From Lophium mytilinum (lineage: Eukaryota > Ascomycota > Dothideomycetes > Mytilinidiales > Mytilinidiaceae), in the NCBI GenBank assembly GCA_010093605.1, contig MU004192.1:757774-821773 (forward strand): DNA of 64,000 bases, given 5' to 3'. The notes under the pieces were generated by a model. That model worked only from the letters and a program-made list of their open reading frames with translations. It had not been told where the DNA came from and made no database searches. The position numbers and the translations under genes were made by a program. Positions 55,610 to 64,000 of the stretch are shown piece by piece (position 1 is the stretch's first letter; each line of letters opens with the position of its first letter).

Positions 55610-56195
55610 GCTGGTTGTTGTGTAGAGAGCGTTGGTAGGTTCAAGTAGGTTTCGTCGAACAGAAAGTCGAATTAACTACCTCGGTAGGAGATGCATGGGT
55701 AAAGCTCTATGATGATCTAAGTCAGCAGCTTCATCAGCATAAACTGCCACTAGTAATAGGAAAATAGGAGACGTACGATGCTGGTGTATGTCACCTCAGC
55801 GGTTCAGGAGTCTGCTATGAGACCGCATGAAGAACGCGTGCCGTTGCCTCCTCTAGCTACAGAGCAGCAGTCGTCTCCCGGGCCGACGCGTACAGGACGG
55901 CGCAGTAGCGGAGATGGAGGAGTCTTGGTATCTTGGTGTTGAAGAGGCGCCGTGAGGCTAGAACAGTGAGTGGGCCTGGTGGCTTTCTCCTAGCGTGATG
56001 CGGAGATGCTGTCGCACATACGTCACTGGCTCCAGCTCCCTGTCACACATGCCACCATGCCATGCCTTGTCCTTGGGAGTTCGTCGCAAGTACAAACACC
56101 TGATCTCTCCTCCCTCCTCCCTTCTACACACCCGCAAGATCCTCCAATCGATCCACTCCCCTCCACAAACCACTTCTCTCTACGAATCTTCAACA
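55610..56195. promoter_or_regulatory. Divergent promoter region
   Basis: 586 bp separate the start codons of the DysF gene (minus) and the small amphipathic protein gene (plus). The 100 bp before 56196 are C/T-rich. No TATA box is evident. Confidence 0.45.
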
Positions 56196-56742
56196 ATGGC
56201 TGGACGCAAGGCATTTACCTTCATTGGTCTCCCCGCGGCGGGTGTCGGCGCATACTACCTGTACAATGCCGGCGGAAGCCCCAAGGTAGCCGAGAAGCAG
56301 TTCGAAGGTTTGTTTCCTCATAGACATCCATCTACCTGTACAGCCGTATTGACTTTTTACAGCTGATGCCGCGCAACTCTCATCGAAAGTGAGGAGCGAG
56401 CTACCCGGCAAGGAGAAGGAGGCAAAGACCTCGGCCAAGCTATACGCCCAAGAAGCCGGCGACAAGCTTGACAGGGCAGTACGTTAAGACTCTGTTCAAG
56501 TTGCGCCAGGTGCTGGATTTCATTATTGACGTTACTGCCAGGTCGATGACGCGAAATCTGCCACCAACAAGGTTGACGCTAAGCTCGAAAGCTACCGTGC
56601 GAGCGCCGAGAAGAGGCTCGACGAGAGCAGGAGAGAGACTGGCCAGAAGCTGACATCGGCTGTGGACACATTCGACAAGACCGTTGAGAAGAAGGCGGCG
56701 GAGACGAAGGGCTGGCTCGGTGGCTGGTTCGGTGGCAAGTAG
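56196..56742 (+). CDS. Small 'calcofluor white hypersensitive'-type protein
   Basis: Three exons, 56196-56307, 56363-56478 and 56542-56742, join in phase to 142 residues. The N-terminus MAGRKAFTFIGLPAAGVGAYYLYNAGG is one short membrane segment, followed by SPKVAEKQFE. The remainder is a highly charged amphipathic helix rich in Ala, Lys and Glu with 11-residue-type periodicity (KLDESRRETGQKL-like), ending WLGGWFGGK. This matches a fungal family named in databases for calcofluor white hypersensitivity. The helical repeats are like LEA or apolipoprotein helices and could lie on membranes. The single N-terminal span plus basic residues would suit a mitochondrial or ER membrane (inference). Introns have GTTTGT/TACAG and GTACGT/GCCAG ends. 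Confidence 0.82.
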
Positions 56743-57891
56743 GGTTGACACACTCTGTTACGATGCATATGCGAACTGGTTATGAAAATTGAGCGCCGAG
56801 GTGTACTCCGTAATGCCATGGGTGGAGAGATATGATCGTTTAACTTCTTCTCTCCTACATCCTCCCAGTACATATTAACTCTACTCTGCGCTCCTCCTGC
56901 TATGACATTCTCCCCCTGCTCATTTGCTATGAGCGCTATACACTATTACCAGGTTCTTGCGCAAACTCTGACGGCATACACTAAGCTTGTCCCGGTGTTT
57001 CTATCTGTCAAGCCATCATAAGACAGTCACCTACTGCGCCCACTCAAACGTAGGAGTCGACAAGCAGCAAGATACTACCTGTCAACGACGACTCCCATCA
57101 ATTAGCGTTTTACGTTCACCTTTCGACACCCTTTCTGCTCCAAGCTCTTTGGGAGCACGAGGCCAATCGTTTGCTTTCCCGTAGTCGAAAAGAATATCAA
57201 GATCGATCACTTGATCTTCAAGCAACATGCAGTCCACAACTTCCTTTATTGACTTGGTCCATTCATGAAAAGCCCCGCTCCCGTAGAACGCTGCCCCATA
57301 AGGCTTGTGCAAACCCTGCGTGACCTAACAAGCACCGACGAAAAAGTCTAAGCATCGTTTCAGCAACCGTTTGGCGTGCTCAACGCATTATACAAGTTCG
57401 CATGGGATATCAGAGCCTAAAGAGTGTCAGTGAGACGATGCAACAAACCTACAATTGACTTCGTTGACGTAGGTTTAGACGATCTCAGTACACTACCGGA
57501 AATAGACAGGACAGAAGCAATGGCGAAGGTGAATGAAGGATTTGGCCTCCATCCACCCACAGAGCCGGTCCATTCGAACAGAGTTGTATTATCGACATGG
57601 CTCTGCCACTCTGTGCAGCTTCAATGTCCATATTATTCACGTTAGAGAACTGGGCACGGTGAATGAAATGATTGGATGTGAACGCGTGAGGAAATTCAAT
57701 TTCGCTAGCGTGTCGCGTCGCGCGTGAATCCAGCCTCCTGAACTTTTTGAGCTCCTTCTCCCCTCTCTCTCCCCACCATCCATCATCACAATCACCATCT
57801 CTCCACACACATCTCACCCCATTGCTCTATTATCCTCTCGCCCAAGTATCCTACCCTGCTATAATTACAAGGGATACATTACTATTTCGCA
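56743..57891. other. Intergenic region, no supported gene
   Basis: A minus-strand frame at 57082-57312 (76 residues, with KEVVDCMLLEDQVIDLDILF) has a protein-like composition but no start context, splice partners or known domain. The 150 bp before 57892 are strongly C/T-rich, as expected of the Cdt1 leader. Confidence 0.45.
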
Positions 57892-59070
57892 ATGGCCGCC
57901 CACGGCATGCTCACCCCCCCGATGGACCTCCCAGTCGAACTCAACGACCTCGTCACGCTGCACTCGTCGTTTCTCACCGCGGTCTCCCTCCACTACGCGC
58001 ACAATGGCAATGCGTCTCCTGTCGATCTGCGCGCCCTCGCTCCCTCGATATCCTCCGTCTGGGGCCGGCGACGCGTGACCCTCGACGACATCAAACTCTG
58101 CCTCGGGATCCTAAGCGCTGGCGCACCTCATGAATCCCCATTCCGCCTCTCCGACTACGGCTACGGCAAGGTCTGCCTCGAATTGACCGAGCAGATCCAG
58201 AGCCGCGGGGTGATGGCACGACATATTGAGGAGGAGAAGCTGAACGCGAGCTTCATGCAGGCGCTAGAGGGGATGTGGACAACATGGGCCGAGAAGCAAA
58301 TGCAGGTGCTGGAGATGCAAAAGCGCGCCCTATTCCTACAGTCTCAACCCCGGAAACGCGGTCGCCCAAGGAAGGCGGTTGCAGAACAGCTTCTCGCCAA
58401 CCCCAATGTTTCGATTGAAGCGCCCACGGTCGACACGTTCATCTCACAACTACCGTTAGCCGAAGTCACTGTTTGCGAATCGTTGATCAAGACTCTGCCT
58501 CTCCGCGAAAAGGGCCGCAAGCGCCTACAAGAGATCACCGACGCAGCAGAAGACGCACGCGCGCAGAAGAAGACACGCGTCGCGATCGCGGTTCCGAGAT
58601 CGCTAAAGAACCAAGGCCAAAACACGCCCGAACCCGTGGAACCGGTCCAGGCGAAAATCACATCGTTCGCGCCGGTCCGAAAGGCCAACCTCCTGGACCG
58701 TATTCTTGCGAAGCAAGCTGCGCATGCCCTTCTCCCGGATGCGCCAACTCCTGCAGAAATGGCCCGCAAAGCAGCTCTGGGCCGTGCTGAGGAAGTCCTA
58801 GGCGTGCTATCCATGCTCGTCGCAGCGCGAGGAGGTGGACAACGATGTTCATTCACGATGGCAGCGCTGGTTCAGGCACTACAAGGAAGCGTGAGGAGTC
58901 CAATCAGCAGAGAAGAGGCGTCGAAAGTGGTGGAGGTTATCGCAGCAGAAGTCGCGCCTAGCTATGTGGCGCTGATCCGGATGGGCACGATGTGCAACGT
59001 CGTCGTCAACCCGATGTACAGGCCTATGGATCTGAGGGGCAACCTGAGGAGCCTAGGTGTTGAGTGCTAG
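57892..59070 (+). CDS. CDT1: DNA replication licensing factor Cdt1
   Basis: A single exon of 392 residues. Cdt1 binds Mcm2-7 and brings it to ORC-Cdc6 at origins in G1. The N-terminal half (about 18-145) fits the middle winged-helix domain of fungal Cdt1, with LPVELNDLVTLHSSFLTAVS and VTLDDIKLCLGIL. The C-terminal part (about 262-385), beginning RKANLLDRILAKQ and including LSMLVAARGGGQRCSFTMAAL, is the Cdt1 C-terminal winged-helix that contacts MCM. Between them lie a basic RKRGRPRKA (154-162), which matches an AT-hook core, and QAKITSFA (253-260), which resembles a PCNA-binding PIP box lacking its second aromatic residue. The start ATG (GCAATGGCC) is in good context. Family identity rests on the C-terminal signature. 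Confidence 0.85.
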   Translation: MAAHGMLTPPMDLPVELNDLVTLHSSFLTAVSLHYAHNGNASPVDLRALAPSISSVWGRRRVTLDDIKLCLGILSAGAPHESPFRLSDYGYGKVCLELTEQIQSRGVMARHIEEEKLNASFMQALEGMWTTWAEKQMQVLEMQKRALFLQSQPRKRGRPRKAVAEQLLANPNVSIEAPTVDTFISQLPLAEVTVCESLIKTLPLREKGRKRLQEITDAAEDARAQKKTRVAIAVPRSLKNQGQNTPEPVEPVQAKITSFAPVRKANLLDRILAKQAAHALLPDAPTPAEMARKAALGRAEEVLGVLSMLVAARGGGQRCSFTMAALVQALQGSVRSPISREEASKVVEVIAAEVAPSYVALIRMGTMCNVVVNPMYRPMDLRGNLRSLGVEC

Positions 59071-60064
59071 GAGATCTTTTGTTCGAAGGAGCATATCTAT
59101 GTTTTGTTGGTTCTGGTGGATGCGTCATGGGTTTTGTTGATTGGCGTATGCATAGCGAAGTATAGCAAGCGTGTTGATATACACATTGCAGTACGTTTAT
59201 TCGAATTGATCTCATCTATCATACTTCTTGTTCTGTGTCGAATAGTGTGCCCATCTACCACCTAGCCCAGTGCTACTCCGCCTTCAAGCCATCTAGAGCT
59301 CAGCATACCTTCGTACCTCACCTTGGCAGTCCTTTCCTTCTCGTTTCCATGCTTTTGCGGCTTTAGAGTGGGACGGCCTGAAGAGACCTTAGGGCATCAA
59401 ATTGGGTTCCCGACAACGCTTTAGACAGCTAATTATAACAGCAAAGACCGTCACAAACATCTAACGTCAAATCTTGACAAAGGTAATCTACCGCTAAGCC
59501 CATGGTGGCTAAGAGATTTGCTGTCTTATAGAACAGGTCAATCAAACGCATACAAATCCTGTTCTTACACTTTATTTAATGCACTATCAACGAAGTCGAG
59601 CAATATACCCTTTTACTATGCAAAGTGTATTTCCTACTTTTGTACACGCTTTTAAATGGTGTGTCATCAATGGAGTTTAGCACAAGGGGAAGCGGTTTGA
59701 GGCTTGAAGACTTTCAAACTACGTAAAAAGGTTCTTAACACCGATACATGGCGCTATGCCTAGCGTGCCTACCATTCGATTATCACCACCTTCGACAGCG
59801 TTAGTAGCTGCGCGTTACCGCGCGGACTCGTCCGATTAGCCTCCTCTCGTTAAGACATGGTTCGGAGTCTAGCTTCTTGGTTGGCGGAAGTCATGACGTC
59901 TGATGGCCTAAAACGAATCAAGTGCACGAGTCAAAGGCGACACTTCGGGCTCGTCCCGCTAATGCCCCTCACCATTACATGCAGGTCGTCTTAAGTCCGC
60001 ATGTCTATTCTTACAAATGTAGAACTACTTGAAGGGTAAGAGAGGTGTTTGGTGCGTGGTGGTG
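59071..60064. other. Intergenic region, no supported gene
   Basis: About 1 kb with no frame above 60 residues that looks coding. AT-rich words near 59560-59650. No tRNA or other RNA gene could be drawn. Confidence 0.5.
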
Positions 60065-60070
60065 TATATA
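60065..60070 (+). promoter_or_regulatory. TATA-like box (TATATA)
   Basis: GTGTATATAGAC lies about 150 bp before the dehydrogenase ATG at 60216, ahead of a C/T-rich stretch. The in-frame ATG at 60090 would begin only 20 bp after it, which supports the downstream start. Confidence 0.45.
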
Positions 60071-60215
60071 GACCCTAAGTTTTTCCTACATGCCTCCTCT
60101 TCTCCTCCGCATCAGCACCCTTTTCTTGTCAAGCATCAAACTAGCAAGAACACATCAATCAACTCATTCTCACATTGCGCAGTATCTTCCTTTACCATTC
60201 ACAATACACCGCACC

Positions 60216-61232
60216 ATGTCTCGCTATGCTGCCGCGCATGCCTCTCCTAATGGAGCTGGTGATGCTCGTCCCACCGCCATCCAGATCCTCGAGGACGAAA
60301 ACCTCATTGGCAAGCTTTCCGACAAGGTCATGCTCGTCACAGGTGTCTCCTCCGGCATTGGAATCGAAACATTGCGTGCGTTCCATACCACCGGCGCCCA
60401 CGTCTTCGGCACTGTCCGTAACGTTGAGAAGGGCAAGGCTGTTGTCGACAATATCCTGGCCAGCAAAATTCCAACCGGCGGACAAATCACATTGATCGAA
60501 ATGAGTCTTGACAGCCTCGAGAGCGTGAGGAAAGGAGCGAAAGACATCCTCAACAAAACCGACAAACTCAACATTCTAGTCAACAACGCCGGTGTGATGG
60601 CTTGTCCATACGGCAAGTCCGTTGATGGCTTTGAGACGCAGTTCGCAACCAATCACCTCGGTCATTTTCTTCTCTTCAACTTGCTTAGGGATACTCTGCT
60701 CGCCTCTGCGACGCCTGATTTCCCTAGCCGTGTTGTCAGCGTGAGCAGCATCGGCCACCGCGCGGGCAACGTCCGCCTTCAGGACTACAATTTCGAAGAA
60801 GAGGGCAGTTACAGCCCCTGGGCTGGCTATGGACAGTCTAAGACCGCGAATATATGGCTCGCAAACTACATTGAACGCCATTATGGATCGCGGAATTTAC
60901 ACGCCACGTCTTTGCACCCAGGAGGCATCGACACTGGATTGCAAGTCCATCAACAGGAAATGGTCAACAAGATGAAAGAAAAGCCTGAAGTATTGAGGAC
61001 TGTGAAGAGCTCGGAGCAAGGAGCTTCGACGAGCGTCTATGCCGCGTTAAGCGAAGAGTGGAAGGACAAGGGAGGGCGTTATCTAGCAGATTGTGAGGAG
61101 CAGCTTGAGGTGGGGAAGAAGCCAACGCAGGCGCAAGACGCCAATGATGATGGGTACAAGTCCTGGGCGTATGACAGAGATGGGGAGGAGAAGCTGTGGA
61201 AGGACTCGCTCAAGATGGTAGGGTTGGAGTAG
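60216..61232 (+). CDS. Short-chain dehydrogenase/reductase (retinol dehydrogenase/WWOX-like)
   Basis: A single exon of 338 residues from the ATG at 60216 (CACCATGTC). The classical SDR motifs are present: TGVSSGIG (NAD(P)-binding glycine loop, about residues 43-50), NNAGVM, the active-site Ser in VSVSSIGH, and YGQSK with catalytic Tyr and Lys. HPGGIDTGL follows, as in the retinol-dehydrogenase and WW-domain-oxidoreductase-like subfamily. Fungal members reduce or oxidise a range of alcohols and ketones, and the substrate cannot be predicted. No biosynthetic core enzyme is nearby, so there is no sign of a secondary-metabolite cluster. The ATG at 60090 in the same frame would add a pyrimidine-leader-derived peptide and is less likely. 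Confidence 0.9.
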   Translation: MSRYAAAHASPNGAGDARPTAIQILEDENLIGKLSDKVMLVTGVSSGIGIETLRAFHTTGAHVFGTVRNVEKGKAVVDNILASKIPTGGQITLIEMSLDSLESVRKGAKDILNKTDKLNILVNNAGVMACPYGKSVDGFETQFATNHLGHFLLFNLLRDTLLASATPDFPSRVVSVSSIGHRAGNVRLQDYNFEEEGSYSPWAGYGQSKTANIWLANYIERHYGSRNLHATSLHPGGIDTGLQVHQQEMVNKMKEKPEVLRTVKSSEQGASTSVYAALSEEWKDKGGRYLADCEEQLEVGKKPTQAQDANDDGYKSWAYDRDGEEKLWKDSLKMVGLE

Positions 61233-61915
61233 ATGTACTGTGTTCGATGTTTTGTATTTCTTGAAGAGCTTACTACAATCGAAGTTTTGTAACGTCCGCA
61301 GTCATAGAGAAGCACCAGACCTACCAGCTCTCAAAGCCCTTTTCCATCCTCGCACGTGACTCCCCTTTTCCTTCCACAGCCCCCATTCATGTCCGTGCGC
61401 TGATCTCCTTCATGGGGAACGCACGGACAGTGTAATTTATATTACATTAGTAAGCATTGTATAGCACCTCAGCGTCCTGACCTCTGGGCTCAACACGCCT
61501 AATGAAAGCACTCCCATCAGGTGTTCTTCCTAGAGAAACAGCAAAATGGGCTTGGTCAGCGTTTCGTTTGAAATATGCTAACACAGGTTCGGGAACCATG
61601 GCGAGGCCACCGCTGATCTAATATGGTGAATTCACGCCCTTGATCGATCTCGTTAGCCGCTGAAAGGCGAGCAGCTCTCTCGCAGCGTTCTATTGCGTCA
61701 GCAGTGGGGTCAGGGCTGATCCGAAGGTCGCGGACCGCTTCTCTGGGTTGACGGCTTCTGACGGGAACAAGTTTCTTGTTGACGCGCGCTATGCCGTCGT
61801 ATGGTTTCCCATTTACGCAACTAGCAGCTCCTGGACTCGAACTTCTTTCCATTACAACACCCATCCATTCTTCTTGCTAGCGACCATTATCGCTTCAATT
61901 TCCTAGGTTCTGAAG
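61233..61915. other. Intergenic region with an uncertain minus-strand ORF
   Basis: A minus-strand frame at 61556-61864 (102 residues) has a plausibly protein-like, evenly charged composition (SPDPTADAIERCERAARLSA). It starts about 50 bp from the divergent kinase ATG. With no domain, homologue or splice evidence I do not call it a gene. Confidence 0.4.
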
Positions 61916-63405
61916 ATGACTTCCGGAAATGCTGAGAACGTACCACCACTAACTTTACCGCCGTCCTCTCACCAACCTCTGGAGCTTCAACTACCGCAAC
62001 CATCTCAATCACCATATTGGGAACAACCACCACTTCTACCCCCTCCGCCGCTACCACGGTCTCAATCTCCAGAAGGGGAACAGCCACCGCTCACACCCCC
62101 TCCACCATTACCACCGTCTCAATCTGCACAATGTTCTTATCTACCACATTTAATTCCGCCGCCACCACCGCGCTCCTCACGTATCCCCAGGGGCGTACGC
62201 ATACCGAATTTGGATTATGTTGAAGATGTGTCCAAGTACCGCCGGGGTGGGCTTCACCCTGTAAATTTGGGTGGTGTACTTGGCCACAAATACAAAGTCA
62301 TACATAAACTAGGCTATGGAGGCTTCGCTACTGTTTGGCTAGCTCGAGTGCTAGGCGAACAGGGATACGTCGCCGTGAAGATCCCCCGGGCAGACTCTTC
62401 AAACAAAGAGATCACTATCTTAACGCATCTACAAAGCGTTGCAAATCACCTCGCTATTGCGAATCTCCTGGACACCTTTACCATCGCCGGTCCGAACGGT
62501 ATCCACAATTGTTTAGTATCTGAGGCGGGAGGACCGAAACTAGGAGCTATTTGCAGATTCGGCAAGCGCCTCCCCATATCTTTTGTTCGACCAGCGGCTC
62601 AACAGCTTGCGGCATGTGTGGCATGTCTTCACTCTGCAGGAATATGTCATGGCGGTTAGTACTTCATGCTCCTTTATAGAAATTCGCCGCTAATTCTTCT
62701 TTAGATCTGACAGACAATAACGTCCTCTTTGAAATTAAGGATCTCCAACAGTGGTCTGAGGCTGAGTTATATCAGCATCTGGGCGCACCGAAAGCGGCCA
62801 CACTTCTGCAGTTCAATGGGGACCCTGCCCCACCCTCTGCCCCGGTCGAGGCCGTTTCTGCTATTAACTACTCCAACTTCGATACCGGACTCTTTTCCGG
62901 CAGAACTCGCATAGTAGACTTCGGGGAGGCATTTTCCACAAGCAGTCCACCAGCCGGGCTTGGAACAGCAGCATCATACTTTGCACCAGAGATGCTCTTT
63001 GGATATCCACCTTCACTAGCGTCAGATGTATGGGCTCTTGGGTGTCTTATATTCGAGATGCATACCTCTCGCGTATTCGCTCCAGCATTCTTCGGTAGTG
63101 TCGAGGAGGCACTCGGGATGACTCATGCGGCCCTCGGAGCTTTGCCGGAAGCATGGCAAGATTCCTGGTGCGATAAGGCCAAGCCTCTTACCTCCGGGCC
63201 TGGTAAGAAACATTATTGGTTTGATGACCAGATTCAGCGAAGTCGCCCCCTCGACTCGGAAGTTCGAAAAGCAATGCCTGAGCTCTCCCTCGAGGAGCTG
63301 GACCTTCTGCTGGACCTTCTCAAAGGAACTTTAGCCTATGAGCCGAGCCATCGTTTGACCGCCGCAAAAGTAGCAAGGCATGCTTGGTTTACCCGCGAAC
63401 TATGA
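61916..63405 (+). CDS. SRPK-like serine/threonine protein kinase
   Basis: Two exons, 61916-62654 and 62705-63405, join in phase to 479 residues. Residues 30-88 are three proline-rich repeats of about 19 residues (QSP..EQPPL.PPPPLP). YKVIHKLGYGGFATVWLAR is the glycine-rich loop preceded by the SRPK-like segment DYVEDVSKYRRGGLHPV. VAVKIPR gives the ATP-binding Lys (about 155) and NKEITIL the helix-C Glu. The splice junction lies inside the catalytic loop, giving CHGDLTDNNVLF, where HGD replaces HRD. VDFGEAF is the DFG motif; APEMLFGYP is the APE motif. The kinase insert between lobes is short. Fungal kinases of this SRPK-related group often target SR-type proteins, but many expanded members are uncharacterised. 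All main catalytic residues are present. Confidence 0.88.
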
Positions 63406-64000
63406 AGAGAGCGGTTCAAGATAGTGACTAAGATAGGTAAACGCATCCAACCAGGCGTTGTATAAGGCTCTTCATACGTAGGTAATCTGAAAGGCTGACC
63501 AAGTGCTTCAGATGGCGCTATACATGTATGCACCACCCGTGGAAGTTATTTGTTAGGACGTGATTCTGTTCCTCCGCCGCGTCACCGTTTCCATGTACGG
63601 AGCCAGAGTCTCACTAACAGCCGAACTTGCATCGTGCTAGACCATTTCCGGCGTTCAGTGTACCAATCGCGTAAGAACTGGCCCCGAAGTACCCTCTCGT
63701 CAAGGTTCTTCTGCACGAGGCTGAGTTCCACTTAACTCAAGAAAGTCAGCACGCAGAAGGCTGAGAATCTCGAGGTCTTATTTGCTCTTACCCCGCCATT
63801 TCCGTCACCTGTCATGCGTCAAATTGCTTACTCTTGCCGGAGCAACTGCACTGCTCTCTATATTTGGGAATCCCTCTACAAGTCGGGCGTTATAGCTTGC
63901 ACTTCTACGAGACGATGATGCAGTCTAGTTTAGCTCGTGGCAACTACCACGTACTTACACCTAATTTGCTTGAAAGTAGTTTTTAGCCTTGGGGTGGAAA
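63406..64000. other. Terminal intergenic region, no gene seen
   Basis: Sequence after the kinase stop codon to the window end. Only short frames without features. Confidence 0.5.

Noticed and set aside
57082-57312. 76-residue minus-strand frame with a leucine/aspartate-rich segment
   Set aside because: Protein-like composition but no start context, partner exons or known family.
60090-60215. Upstream in-frame ATG for the dehydrogenase
   Set aside because: Lies about 20 bp after a TATA-like box and would encode leader-like sequence; ATG at 60216 has better context.
61556-61864. 102-residue minus-strand frame divergent from the kinase
   Set aside because: Plausible composition but no domain, and its position in the kinase promoter is not enough to call a gene.

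Overview
The window is nuclear DNA of a filamentous ascomycete (Pezizomycotina), most likely a Dothideomycete. The evidence is short GT-AG introns (about 44-75 bp) in intron-bearing genes, a compact gene set typical of filamentous ascomycetes (Psf3, Blm10/PA200, GDP-mannose pyrophosphorylase, PSP1, Cdt1, SRPK-like kinase, DUF6604), an intron-containing tRNA-His, and AT-rich patches that fit RIP-type mutation of repeats. The class-level call is inference. There is no bacterial, organellar or CRISPR signal.

Layout. 0.6-15.4 kb is a dense core: a multi-pass membrane protein (+), tRNA-His (+), GINS subunit Psf3 (-), the 1968-residue proteasome activator Blm10 (+), a GPI-anchored-type S10 serine carboxypeptidase (-) and a Dabb alpha/beta-barrel protein (-). 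15.4-19.3 kb is gene-poor, with a diverged direct repeat and a 439-bp element bounded by an 18-bp inverted repeat. 19.3-27.1 kb holds a dsRNA-binding-domain protein (+), a single-pass membrane protein of unknown function (+), mannose-1-phosphate guanylyltransferase (-) and a 2H phosphoesterase (-).

27.1-37.8 kb is accessory: a stand-alone RNase H-fold ORF, a 669-bp MITE with 125-bp terminal inverted repeats and a perfect 8-bp target duplication, then more than 7 kb in which I cannot support a gene. 37.9-41.0 kb is a PSP1-domain gene with a probably multi-intron leader. 41-45.4 kb is empty apart from a 12-bp minisatellite. 45.4-64 kb has a three-helix membrane protein (-), a homeodomain-like/C2H2 transcription factor (+), a DUF6604 protein (-), a DysF-domain protein (-), a small 'calcofluor white hypersensitive'-type protein (+), Cdt1 (+), a short-chain dehydrogenase (+) and an SRPK-like kinase (+).

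The genes do not form a single pathway or cluster. Psf3 and Cdt1 both serve replication origin licensing/firing but lie 54 kb apart. I see no convincing new multi-gene system. The most unusual items are the two inverted-repeat elements, the intact stand-alone RNase H ORF, the Phe in place of Tyr in the Blm10 C-terminal tail, the candidate GC-AG intron in the dsRBD gene, and an AT-hook plus PIP-like motif in Cdt1.
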